This document shows positions 1 through 10,562 of a stretch of 64,000 bases of DNA, in pieces. A model generated the notes under the pieces. It was not told the origin of the DNA and made no database searches. It was given only the letters and a program-made list of their open reading frames with translations. Position numbers and translations under genes: made by a program. The first letter of the stretch is position 1, and every line of letters begins with the position of its first letter. The stretch comes from Haberlea rhodopensis. Its lineage: Eukaryota > Streptophyta > Magnoliopsida > Lamiales > Gesneriaceae. Location of the stretch: positions 346,545 to 410,544 of the forward strand of contig CAJQUN010000483.1 of assembly GCA_907163345.1 (NCBI GenBank). The letters run 5' to 3'.

Positions 1-349
1 TATAAAAAGGAAAATACCCCTTAGGGGGTAATTGGGGACGAGATCCGGAAGGGGGAGCAATAATAGAAGTCCCCTCAGAAATCCCCCATTTAGTTCGAAT
101 ATTACTGAGATGCTGAGTCAATTTGACCTCAGACTCAAAGATATCGAACCAGGGAACGCGGGCTTTAACTAAATCTCGCTCTGTAGCAAGTCTCTGCTCT
201 TGTATACGAGCAGCTGACGCGGCAGAAGGGCTTAGAGTTTTGTCACTATGAGAAGAAGAGGAAGAGGGTTGAGGAGAGGGGCTAAGAGCGTCTCCCTCAT
301 TGAACATATCTATCGCCTGCAATGAAGAGTCGGCTGAGGAAGAAACCAT
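1..349 (-). CDS. Edge-truncated plant transposon-type protein, N-terminus
   Basis: An open frame on the minus strand starts with ATG at 349 and stays open to the window edge, giving about 116 residues. It begins with a Ser/Pro-rich low-complexity stretch (MVSSSADSSLQAID, then SPSPQPSSSSSHSD) and ends near PPKGYFPFY. The final Pro-Lys-Gly-Tyr motif after a basic linker resembles the start of the 'putative gypsy-type transposon / Transposase_28' domain that is common in plant gag-like proteins. That assignment is inference from pattern memory. The conserved core would lie left of the window. It could equally be an uncharacterised host protein. Nothing in the frame is broken. Confidence 0.4.
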   Translation of the reverse strand, partial: MVSSSADSSLQAIDMFNEGDALSPSPQPSSSSSHSDKTLSPSAASAARIQEQRLATERDLVKARVPWFDIFESEVKLTQHLSNIRTKWGISEGTSIIAPPSGSRPQLPPKGYFPFY

Positions 350-1290
350 ACTTGGTGATTGAAAAAGGAAGACTACTGAGGAAAGTTGTTCGATCGTCTG
401 GTGCTAGCTCGGAAGCAAAATGCAGCAAAGTAAGACAAATGAAGAAAAGTGATGGGTATTTATAGAGGGGACCATATGAACAGTCATTCAATCTCCACCG
501 TCCAAAAATGAGAGAATGAACGGTCATAAAGGTGCCTCGGGAAACAAAACGTCCCGCAGCATATGAAATTTTTGAGCGGGAAAAAAGGGCGGCAAAAAAT
601 CCCGAGCAGGTTAAGTTTAGGATTTTACCCGAAGACAATAAAACAAGACTTCAAAAGTCTCGTCTTGCTTTACTTTAGGGGGGGTGAGGTGATGTCATAT
701 GACATATTGACTTCCTCGGGTAAAATCCCCCCCAAGAACCGAACAAATCTTATACCGAGCAGGGTTTACCGAACAGAAAGACACCGAACAGAACAGCTGC
801 TAAACCCTCCTCGGTTTTCTGGTCAAAGATTAGCGGAAGACCCGGAGATAACCCACAAATCAACCGGCGTGGATAAACGTACAGTAATGGGGCGCGTATT
901 TCTCGGACACGTTTTGGCCCCAGTTAAGCCACGATCAGAGGACATAGTGTTCCGGATCTCCCGCGAGCCAATCACTGGGAACAGCCCTATAAATACCCGC
1001 GGATGTTATCATAGGAGGGGTTGGATTTTTCTGGGCAAAAAGACTCAGAAGAGAGCAAATTTATTTCTGTTCGGTCTTTTTTATTATTTTTCTAAGATAT
1101 TCATATAAGTCATTGGGCGATTGTCATTTATGTCAAGAGAGTCTTGTAAATCATCAACGTTTATAGTGAAGTTTTATACTGGACTAGGTCCCGTGATTTT
1201 TCTCTCAATTTGAGGGTTTTCTACGTAAAAAATCTTGGTGTGTTTATCGTTATTTTTCATTAACACTTTATTCTACCTTATATTTAAAAA
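350..1290. other. Non-coding region with LTR-like or leader-like features
   Basis: No convincing gene. Frames on both strands here are short and lack recognisable domains. A TATA-like CTATAAATACC sits near 983-995 on the plus strand. About 200 bases further on comes a stretch (1180-1260) with a GACTAGGTCC...GGTTTTCTACGTAAAAA character, which is often seen in plant Copia LTRs and leaders. This may be a remnant LTR on the plus strand. No second copy or target duplication was found in the window. Confidence 0.3.
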
Positions 1291-1687
1291 TCTCGAATAA
1301 CATCATTATATATATTACAAATACTAGAAATTCAGCTTTTTAAATTCTAAAACCATGTAAAAGTAACAAAATATTCTTACCAAATTCAATAAACATATAA
1401 ATAAATGCATGTTACTGGAATCATCATAATATCACTAATACTAACATCAATACGTATTAATTTAATTAATATAAAGTACAAGCACGTCCAAATAAAATAT
1501 AACACAAAAATATTCTTACCAAATTCAAAAATAATATATATAAATGTGTCACTGAAATCATCATAGTATCATTCATAGTAAAAACAAATTTATATTACGT
1601 TAATTAAATAGAGTTTAGTAATACATCTAAATTTCATTTTAGACAAAACTTTTTATATTGTACAATTATCACCCAAAATGTCATTTC

Positions 1688-1800
1688 TGTGTCGGACACG
1701 GCTCGGACACGCCCATCAGCCATGTCCGACACGGGTGTCCGATTTTGAGGGGAGTGTCCAAGAAGTGTCGGTGTCCAAGAAGTGTCCGACACTACATCAA
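1688..1800. repeat. Cluster of GTGTCGGACAC-type palindromes
   Basis: Within about 110 bases the words GTGTCGGACAC, GGACACG and GTGTCC and their complements occur about ten times (for example 1690-1700, 1705-1711, 1726-1742 and 1754-1792). Many pairs can fold on each other. The surrounding sequence is AT-rich, so the cluster stands out by composition. Similar GTGTCCGACAC strings occur in intergenic repeats of other plants (memory, not checked). Function unknown. Confidence 0.5.
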
Positions 1801-2379
1801 AAGATTATAAAAGTGTCCGTACATCATAAGTGGAGGGGTAGTATAAAGCAAAAGAAAAAAAAATCATTAAATTATCCTACTAATAAAAATTGTATCAAAC
1901 CACATCATTTTTCTTACCATATAAATCATTTTATAGTCACTAGATTTATCACTATTTATTGATCATTCAATAATCACATCCTTCAAACCAAACGTATCAT
2001 TAGTGTCATATTCCGTTAATTTTGTAAAATACCCAAAATACTCCTATTACAATAATTATTTTATCAGATGACAATCCATAAATAATTGCACACTAATGAT
2101 TAAATTATCAAAAATTGAAATAATAATTTATTAAATAATTAAATACTAAAATAACCCTACCCAAAAGCTAACTAACTATAAATAATCTTATAAAAATAGC
2201 ACCTAAAAAATTTTAGTTATAATATAAATTCTCAATAATTTGTATATTAATTGATTTACATCCAAAAAATATAATAAAAATGACTGTGACGAAAACCACT
2301 ACATATAAGTAGCCAATGTGTGCACATGACCCAAAGCAAATGTACTTGATGAGAGGGGGTAACCGTCTCCTCAAAAACA

Positions 2380-2401
2380 AATATATATATATATATATAT
2401 A
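2380..2401. repeat. (AT)n microsatellite
   Basis: Pure dinucleotide AT run of about eleven units, about 0.9 kb upstream of the MLO start codon. Confidence 0.9.
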
Positions 2402-3308
2402 TTAAAAATCCTATATTTTTGCCTCATTCAGTAAAAATCTTTCATGCTTTTTTTCCCCAATGCATAAGCTAGCTTCGTCCCTGTACATAAGCATTAGTGG
2501 ACATTATGAAATTATATCACTGCTAATATTAATAAGATTATAACCCCTGCCCCATTCTTCTTTTTTCTAATTAATATATTCACTATATTGGTCAAACTAT
2601 TTATTTGATTAATTTGATCTATTAACTATTTGATATAAATAAATTTTCATATCGAATATGTAATAAGTGATATAATATTATGAAACGATTAGGACATATA
2701 TATATATATAAAAATTGACTTCCCCTTAGTCTATGATTTAATAGAATGACCGACCAGGTCTTCACCATGGGCTCTCTACCTTTCACCAATTTTTCTACGC
2801 GGTGCACATGTAAACTTTTGTCATTAAACTAAGAAATTATTCTTGTGTGTATAAATAATATACATAATATATCAATATTATATGTTATTTATCGATAATA
2901 TATTTTTATTTTTCACAAATTAATCAAGGTGCACCGATAAGTTATATGAAGGGACGATTTCTATAAGTTAAAATTGAGGGGGAAAAGGGTGATTCGAGTG
3001 GTAAATAACTTGATTTTCCTTAAATAAAATCATGTATTCGAGTGTTGCGAACGAGAGAGAGAGATTTTAGGAGAGCATTTCTCTATAATGGCTGCCAGCT
3101 AATTCAACTGTGTGGGTCCTCCGTGGACTCAAGAAGTCTATACCAAAAAATCACAAACAATTTTTTTTTTTTTAAAAAACACGATCTAATATATTTGTTC
3201 ATATGTACTTGCTACTCAAGGTGTTATTTAGCCGGCATTTATCAAACCATTTCCTTCTTTTTATAGGAGGAAAATAAGTAGTGTGATCAAAGTATCAAAT
3301 AAGCAAAA

Positions 3309-6300
3309 ATGGCTGGTGGTGGCGGAGAGGGCGCCTCCTTAGAGTATACGCCTACGTGGGTGCTGGCCTTGGTCTGCACCATAATAGTTGCCATCTCTTT
3401 AGCTGCCGAAAGATTCCTTCACTTTGCTGGAAAGGTACATTCAATCCAATGAAATTTCAAGAATTTTCCATTCGGGGGACGACTACCCGCTATTTTTCGC
3501 CATTGATCAATTGTTTGTTTTAAAGATAATATTGACATTCTTCTTGGTTCAATGCAGTATTTGTTGAAGAAAAACCAGGGAGCTCTCTTCCAGGCCTTGC
3601 AGAAAATTAAAGAAGGCATGTATCATCATATTGAAGTCAACTCAGCAGAATATATATGGATCATTTTATGATTATTTGATTCTTGAATGAATGGAATGAA
3701 ATCTCGATTGCTTGGTTTTTTTTAATACCAGAGTTGATGTTGCTTGGGTTTATATCTCTGATGCTGGTCGTCTTTCAAGATCGAATCGGCAAAATATGCA
3801 TCCCCAAGAGCTGGATGAATCACTGGTTGCCTTGCAGCAAAGCAGAAAACGTTGTAAAATCCACAGCCCACTTGGAGTTCGATCAGCTTCAAGTTTTTGG
3901 AAGCCGACACCTTCTAGCTGCTGCATCTGATACTGCAGGCTATTGTGATGCTAAGGTATTTATCACTTTTTTTTAATTACTTCTTTGGTCCTTATTTTTG
4001 GGGGGCCTAAAATCATGCGAGAAAGGTCCCTTGATTTATGAATTTGGACATTTTTTGGTCCCTGTTTATGGTTTAAAAACTAACTGAGAAGGGTTTAGGA
4101 CCATATTATTTGTGACCAAAACGGTTATGGTCCCTCTTCCGAGTGATGAATTAACACCGAACATCAAAAGCTTCTAAAATTTATAAGTTTTGATATATCA
4201 CAAACAAGAGGAGAAACGGTTTTAATATGGACGAAAAAAAGTAATTAAAGACCATACACAATGGAAATAATTTGTTTCTTCTTCATGTTAGGGAAAAGCA
4301 CCATTGTTATCCCTGCAAGCTTTGCACGATCTCCATGTCTTTATATTCGTGTTAGCCGTTTCCCATATTATCTTCTCTGCTGCAACAATTGTCTTAGGGG
4401 GATTAAAGGTAATGATCATCATATATCCATATTCTCCGTTAGCTTTCTAGACTTTGACATTTTTAATCACGTGTATATCAATTTTGATTTATTCTCCAGA
4501 TTCGTCAATGGAGGCACTGGGAAGATTCGATTCAGAAGAGGGTATACGACCCCGAAGAAGTCATGAAAACGAAGATTACTCACGTGAAAGACGATGCCTT
4601 CATCATGGGCCGGATTTCGGGAATTGCAAGAATAGCTCTCTTCGGTTGGTTGGTAAGTCATCTTCAAGAATGATCAATTATGTACATACCCACGAATAAC
4701 GCATTAGTTTTCGATTTCAGAAATCATTTTTCAAGCAATTTTATGGATCAGTTAAAAAATCTGAGTACACCAGTCTGCGACATGGTTTCATAATGGTAAA
4801 ATTAGCACATTCCTTGCCTTTTATCAGCTTTGATGCTTTACACACACATGTATATGGAGTTTTGGTTATCATAAGATTATTTCATTTACAGGCTCATTGT
4901 AGGGGAAATCCAAAGTTCAACTTTTACAAGTACATGGTTCGTGCTTTTGAGAAAGATTTTAAGAAAGTTGTCGGAATAAGGTACGTATGCCGTATATCTA
5001 GGCCTGTAGATTGGACCATATGAATTTGAGTATAGGTTGGTTTGGAGCTCAAGAAATAATCCATTTGACCCAAGCTTAGCTTACAAAACAAGCAAAGACG
5101 ACCATAAGACCGAAATTAACTACATAACATTATTTTAGCCTCAGCCCGATTTTTTCCGAATCAGAAGGATAGTGCTTGTACTGCCCATCACAATTGACTC
5201 ATCAAACGAACTTGGCAAATTTAATTGGCTTTTCTCACTTCTCTTACATGGTGTTAACTCCATGAATGCAGTTGGTATCTTTGGGTTTTTGTGGTTGTTT
5301 TCTTGCTGCTGAATGTTTCTGGTAAGTGGCAATGAATTTGATATCCAAGCTAGCTACCATTATAGTCAGCTCTTGAATCTTCAACATACTTATATAGTTA
5401 TATATATGTTGATCTATTCAGGTTGGCATGCCTATTTTTGGATCTCATTCGTTCCCTTAGTCGTAAGTAACTTGCTTCGATATCCGCCAAGTACCAATCC
5501 ATACAAAAACAAATTATTTGTTTGATAATTTTATGTTTCGATTTTTGGCGTCAGATTTTGCTTGCTGTTGGGACTAAGCTTGAGCACGTCATCACGGAAT
5601 TGGCAGTGGAAGTTGCAAATAAGCATATAGCCGTGGAAGGAGATGTGGCTGTGAATCCTTCCGATGACTACTTCTGGTTCCACCGGCCTCGTCTTGTACT
5701 TCTACTTATTCATGTGCTTCTTTTCCAGAATGCCTTTGAAATTGCTGTTTTCTTCTGGATGTTGGTAATCCTTCAATTCACAACCATTTTTTCTCTTTCT
5801 TTTTTATCCGAATTTGTTGAGTAAATTTCATCTCATTGTCACAGGTTACTTATGGTTTTGACTCATGCATAATGGGAGAAGCAAGTTATATCATTCCTAG
5901 ACTTGTTATTGGGTAAATTCCACAATCACATAATATTATCTTCATGAGGGCTAGTTACAATCTTGTTTCCCATTGTTTAGGACAGAACTATATTGGTCCT
6001 CCTTCTTTGAAATATGCCAATAAAAGGTCCATCTGACTTATTAATTTCAGATGTTTTAGTCCTCGACGTTAAACTAATGATTAAAAACTCGATTTCTCTC
6101 AAAAACTTGGTACCTCTTACTATCCCAAATGCCTTTTTTTTTTTCGCTAGTTCTTAACTATAAATTAACGTAGGGTACTAAAAACGTCTAAAATTTATAA
6201 GTGATGGACCTTTTAACACACCATAAATAAGAAAAACTAAAACGATTTTGGCCCCAAACAATATGTAGGAAAAAATTAATCATGCTTAACTTCGTAACAT

Positions 6301-7038
6301 ATAATGAATCCCATGATTTTTTTTTATTGTGCTGGATGCAGAATATTTGTGCAATTCCTTTGCAGTTACAGCACTCTTCCACTATATGCCATTGTCGCAC
6401 AGGTATCTATCTATAGTATATCTAAACTATCTTATTACTCGTATGTATAATATATTATGTAGTTAAAGACTACTTTTTTTTTTTTTTACTAAAATAAGCA
6501 AAATTAAAATGATCAATTCATGAAAAGGAGAAGATTTCCTTTATATAATCATAATCCATCGTAAATAATATATTTACTTCATGTTTACGATATAGTAATA
6601 ATGAGAATGTAGTACAAAAGAAGATTATTTGTGATTTTCTTTTATTAAGCTAATATCTTATTCAATATAAAGCATATTTGCGTAAAGAAAACAAAATGAA
6701 TATCAAAACAGAACAGCTCTCCCTTAATATATAGATACTCGATTCTTGAAATGGGGTTTATTAATTTTACATATGAATATGTGAAGATGGGAAGTTCATT
6801 CAACAAGGCCATATTTGATGATAACATACAAGTTGGTTTATTGGGATGGGCTCAAAAGGCAAAGTTGAAGAACAAGGGACAGAAGAGTGGCGACTCAAAC
6901 CAACGACAAATATCTAGTCAAGAGTCTCCTCTCATACCCGAATCGAGAGGAGGTAAAGCACAAGAAATCGAGCTTAACTGCGAGGAAAATCATGAGATGA
7001 GACGACAAGGAGCTCTCCATAGCCAAAATTTGAACTGA
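3309..7038 (+). CDS. MLO: MLO-family seven-transmembrane protein, 13 exons
   Basis: Exons: 3309-3434, 3558-3615, 3732-3955, 4292-4408, 4500-4652, 4721-4795, 4892-4980, 5272-5321, 5422-5462, 5555-5764, 5845-5912, 6342-6402 and 6787-7038. Together they encode 507 residues, normal for the family, with all phases closing. MLO proteins are plasma-membrane, calmodulin-binding, seven-helix proteins. The powdery-mildew susceptibility members are the best known; others act in root or reproductive growth. Visible hallmarks are the N-terminal helix (residues 16-38), four conserved extracellular Cys (C84, C96, C133, C389), the EGD and FWF motifs after helix 5, and a C-terminal calmodulin-binding helix around W445 (LLGWAQKAK). 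Sequence details (SWYLW, YGFDSCIMG, SSFNKAIF) look most like the Arabidopsis MLO1/13/15 group. I see no mildew-clade C-terminal D/E-F-S/T-F motif. The start was chosen because the MAGGGGEG...LEYTPTW N-terminus matches the family. Every intron is GT-AG except intron 2 (GC-AG). The gene looks intact. Confidence 0.93.
3616..3731 (+). other. Non-canonical GC-AG intron 2 of MLO
   Basis: Exon 2 ends in AAAGAAG and is followed by GCATGT. The acceptor CCAG is followed by AGTTGATG, which restores the family motif KIKEELMLLGF (split codon G/AG). The nearest GT (3620) would shift the frame, so a GC donor with a good AG-G context is the simplest reading. Confidence 0.75.
4095..4250 (+). repeat. Repeat in MLO intron 3 shared with intron 11
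   Basis: The stretch contains ATTAAC...TCTAAAATTTATAAGT followed by CAC, AAGAG and AAACGGTTTT. A similar series appears in intron 11 at 6150-6262. Nearby 'GGTCC' and 'GGACC' words on both sides suggest degenerate inverted ends. It looks like two decayed copies of one small non-autonomous element. By-eye similarity only. Confidence 0.35.
6150..6262 (+). repeat. Repeat in MLO intron 11 related to intron 3
   Basis: Shares TCTAAAATTTATAAGT and the following order of short words with 4160-4245. See the intron 3 entry. No clear target duplication is visible. Confidence 0.35.
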
Positions 7039-8330
7039 AATTGTTGCTTTCTTGAATGGTTTAATAATTGTATCTTAAAGTATTTGGTAAGGTAGTTGGT
7101 TGGTTCTACTATATACTGCTTGAGTCTCCTTTTGTGAATTTTGTGTGGGGTAAAATGTATACATGTTGATCTCAATTCTCAAAATATAATATTCGCACTC
7201 GTAATCTTCGCATTGTGCTGCCCATTTTCCCCTCAAACTTTTAGAGTTGATTTGGATAGAAGGATTCCAAATATTAAGATTTCAAATCCTTCCCAGAAAC
7301 CTACTGAAATTATTTGAGGTTTTATTTGGATTGAAGGATTTGGATTTGATAAAAGGATTTGATGAAAAGATTTCAAGTAACTCCATTTTATATGAATTTG
7401 AAATCCATTACATTTGCTAATAAATAAATAAAAAATGTAAAGGGATGGATTTCAAATCTATGGATTTCAAGAATACCCAAACAAGTTGGATGTATTTATT
7501 ATTATGTATTTGAAATCATTAACTCCAAATCCATCAATCCAAATGCAACCTGAATAATTTTCAAATCCATTGATTTTAAATTCATTATTTCAATTTTAAG
7601 CTATTTTTTAAACCAAACTGTTAGGATAGACTCAAACGTCGGTATGGAGAAAATGATATGGAGGGGGTGAATATGTCATTTTAAAACTTATTTAACTTAT
7701 ATTTTGCATGAGTTAACGTAGCTCTATTCTTGAAATGTTCTCATTCAAACCGATCATCAAGAGATGATATTGAGTTTGATTCCTAAACCGAATGGAAGAC
7801 CTTCAACATTATCATTTAGAAACTAATTAAATAGTTTTGAAAACGAATATAAGTTAAATATAAAAACAATTTAGTTGAAACATTTATCAAACACTTGAGT
7901 ATTTTATAAAAATACAAAAATGCTTGAACATTGCGTCTCATAAGTGTAATATAAGAGATTTAGTACAATAAATAAGAACTTAATGATTTTCAATTCGAAA
8001 ATTTGGGAAAGCAATTGTGTTTTTCATAATTCATTTTGTGTAGAGGTTTAATTCTTTCGAAGACTAAGTATTGAACCTAGTGGAAATCATAAGTTCTCGT
8101 TGAATAATTTAGAGAAATGATCCTCTAGTGAATCAAGTTGGTATCTTCTTGTAGAAATTCATATGAACGTTATCCTTGGATATAAGTCTTGAATGGAGAT
8201 ATTGTTGAATCTAATATGAGCAAAGTGTTGTACATAGAGAGTATCCTCATATATTTAAGTTAAATAATTGGGATAATGGGCACCGATGATGAATATTATG
8301 GATTTTTTAGAAATCCGTAGTCCAACTTAA
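7039..8330. other. Intergenic region downstream of MLO
   Basis: No gene seen. It should contain the MLO 3' UTR and poly(A) site in the first few hundred bases (TTTAATAATTG near 7060 is AT-rich but has no perfect AATAAA). It also holds the MITE-like repeat at 7250-7550. A GGAGGGGGTGAATATG string at 7661-7676 resembles sequences near Copia polypurine tracts, but nothing else supports an element here. Confidence 0.5.
7250..7550. mobile_element. MITE-like element with imperfect terminal inverted repeats
   Basis: The left end TTGATTTGGATAGAAGGATT is nearly the reverse complement of the right end (AATCCATCAATCCAAATGCAA); about 17 of 21 positions pair. Internally the words GGATTTGAAATCC, ATTTGGATTGAAGGATT and their complements recur several times. 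The length of about 300 bases and lack of coding capacity fit a MITE. Superfamily and target duplication could not be fixed. Confidence 0.4.
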
Positions 8331-9568
8331 ACTTGTCTTGGTCCCGTGACCCAACGAATTACGTGCTACCACATAAGATAATTCACAATCAAAATATAAG
8401 CATGCAACCACGTGCCCAAACATGTTCACAACCTCCAAACCTATTGTCAATCCATGACGATTAACCATTTTAAAAGAATCGGGTTAAGCATGCATAATAC
8501 CCAAAATATTCCATTTTATATGTTCAAAGGTTAGCCAATTACTAAATCTAGTCATTCCATATTCTCTTTAAAATTTGGCTCCAACCACTCCATTTTAAAA
8601 GTATAACATTCCCATTGGAATGTAGACATTGCGCCGAGAATCGGCTATTTAAACTCCAAATCCAAAATCCCATGTTTAACAAAGTTTTGAAAAAAACTCC
8701 TTCCAGCAAGCCACGATCGATCGCCATTCACGCCTGATCGATCGCGCAACCTTACTGCCGGGCAGAACTCCTTCGCATCGATCGCTGAGACTTAGCGATC
8801 GATCGCCGCACTGTGCATCTTCCTCAATAAATCAGCTGCTCGTCGCGATCGATCGGCGCCAAACCGCGATCGATCGCGACCTGCGATTTTCCGAAAAACT
8901 CGAGCACCCCTAACTCCTTCAACACCTCCAATACTCCATTTAAAACCAATTAAAACACCAAAAATTAATTTGGATTTTTACCAAAAATCCCCAATTTCCA
9001 CACCCAACATAATTCTCAACCAAAATCCACCATACTACAATCAAATCAAAGATAAGGACGAGGGGAAGATTAATACCTGATTATCTTTGAGAAATCCGAC
9101 TCCGAGATCGAGCCTTGCTCGATTCTTCCATGGGAGGAGAAAAGGAGGGTTTGGGGAAATGGGGGAAGAGGCGTGGAAGAGGAGAGAGAGAGAGAGAAGG
9201 GGAAAATGGCTACACACCGAGCCCTCTTGGCATATATATAGTACCAAGTCTCAAAAATTCCAAGTACTCCACAAATACATCATGACTCATTAAAAATCAT
9301 CTATGTTCAATAATTACCTCTCAATCTCTATTTTCATTACCAGCCCCAGCACAAAGTACTCCGGACTCCAGATCCCACCAAAAACCCAATCCCAAGGTTT
9401 TTCACCACGATGAGTATACAATCTCAATCTTTGGATCCAACCCCAAAATACCCGATTTAACATTCTCAAGTGTCCAACACCGCAATTAATTCATAATTGC
9501 CACAATTAAAATCCCTTGAGGATCATTACCACACCGGGATTAACGCCATTAATTCTCGGGCATCATAT
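8330..9568 (-). mobile_element. Gypsy LTR fragment (same family as solo LTR K)
   Basis: The order of motifs matches K at 11930-13167 but with many differences: GCTACCACATAAGATAATTCACAAT, then ACAAATACATCATGAC, then GGATCCAACC, then CCGGGATTAAC. It ends on the right with GGGCATCATA, where K ends with GGTCATCACA, so the LTR 5' end has probably lost its TGTG to TATG. The inner (U5) half is missing to the left of about 8330. It contains a CGATCGATCG cluster, which K lacks. Confidence 0.6.
8714..8880. repeat. CGATCGATCG palindrome cluster 1
   Basis: Five CGATCGATCG-type sites and one weaker relative (ATCGATCG) in about 170 bases, with variable outer bases (GCC, GCG, CGG). Lies in the U3 part of the LTR fragment. 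Confidence 0.85.
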
Positions 9569-10059
9569 CGTAGCACATCCAATGATTGTCTTTATAGCTC
9601 ATGCTGTTACAGGTAGCATTTGACACTATCAAGATATAACTCCTTATTGGGATATCTGGTGATCTCAAGTCGTAAGAATTACATACATAATTATCACTAT
9701 GAGAATAACTTATGACTTTTATATAGCAATCCATGTAGCATTCTCATGGTGTGTCGGTCCAGTACATAGTTCTCTAACATGTACCCATATATTGATTTGA
9801 TATCTCATATCCATGACTAAAATCATCAATCAACTTCTACGAGCCTCCATGTATCATTATTATCCTAGTTCATAATAATACTTGTCTAGGGACTATTTAA
9901 GAATAATACATATTATTCTAAGGACATTATTATATATAAATCATAATACACCGATAATGAATATACGATATAGTAATGAAATGCCATTAATGAATATCAT
10001 AATACAATGTTTGCCAAAATCAATCATATAATGAATGGTCTCTAGAGCATATTCCAACA
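9569..10059 (-). mobile_element. Copia LTR fragment related to element G
   Basis: On the minus strand it begins TGTTGGAATATGC at 10059 and runs parallel to the first 490 bases of the LTR of G. Shared features include CCTTAGAATAAT, GAGATATCAAATCAA, GGGTACATGTTAGAGAAC, CACCATGAGAATGC and AAGGAGTTAT. It is far more diverged than the G LTR pair, so it is an older relative. It stops abruptly at the junction with the Gypsy LTR fragment on its left. Confidence 0.75.
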
Positions 10060-10562
10060 CAATGTAGCTGTCATAGCGTACCTCCTGATAGCCGTGAGAT
10101 GTAACATACATTGAGACCACGTTTTTGGTGGAAGGTGTAAGGACCCCAAGTCTTAATCACGTCATTAGTGCATTTATCATCGTTCATTAGTGCATACATT
10201 CGTATCATTTAGGGATTCTCATACATGCTTTTTAATTATATCATGACTTTCATATAATTTTTTTGAACATAATCCCTCTCAATTCTCGACAATACTCAAT
10301 TTATATATGTATACACTTATTATTGCACTAATCATATTCTCAATTCATCATGCAATGTTTACTCTCAATTAAATTGTATGCAATACTCGAATGAAAAGAG
10401 AATTATCAAAAACATTTATATAATCCATATACACATCTCACCATGCTCACAAACGAGCATTAACAAATAAATGTGTATCTACTTGTATAAATTCGTCACC
10501 TCTGGTACATCGCTCCTAGAAGCATTCTTAATCAACGGCTTGAACTTATTTCCGGAGCCAAC

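Larger units (their letters stand above)
1291..3308. other. AT-rich intergenic region upstream of MLO
   Basis: Very AT-rich sequence without a supportable gene. It holds the GTGTCC/GGACAC cluster at 1688-1800, an (AT)n microsatellite at 2380-2401 and a shorter AT tract near 2695-2710. The last few hundred bases must include the MLO promoter and 5' UTR. I could not fix a TATA box with confidence; TTTATAGG near 3260 is a weak candidate. Confidence 0.6.

Noticed and set aside
563..1108. 181-residue plus-strand frame
   Set aside because: No domain, poor coding character, overlaps a TATA-like box and LTR-like leader.
2622..2807. Small minus-strand frame upstream of MLO
   Set aside because: Short, AT-rich, no domain, no promoter evidence.
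6751..6786. In-frame extension upstream of the last MLO exon with its own ATG
   Set aside because: Belongs to intron 12; the AG at 6785-6786 gives the family motif AQMGSSF exactly.
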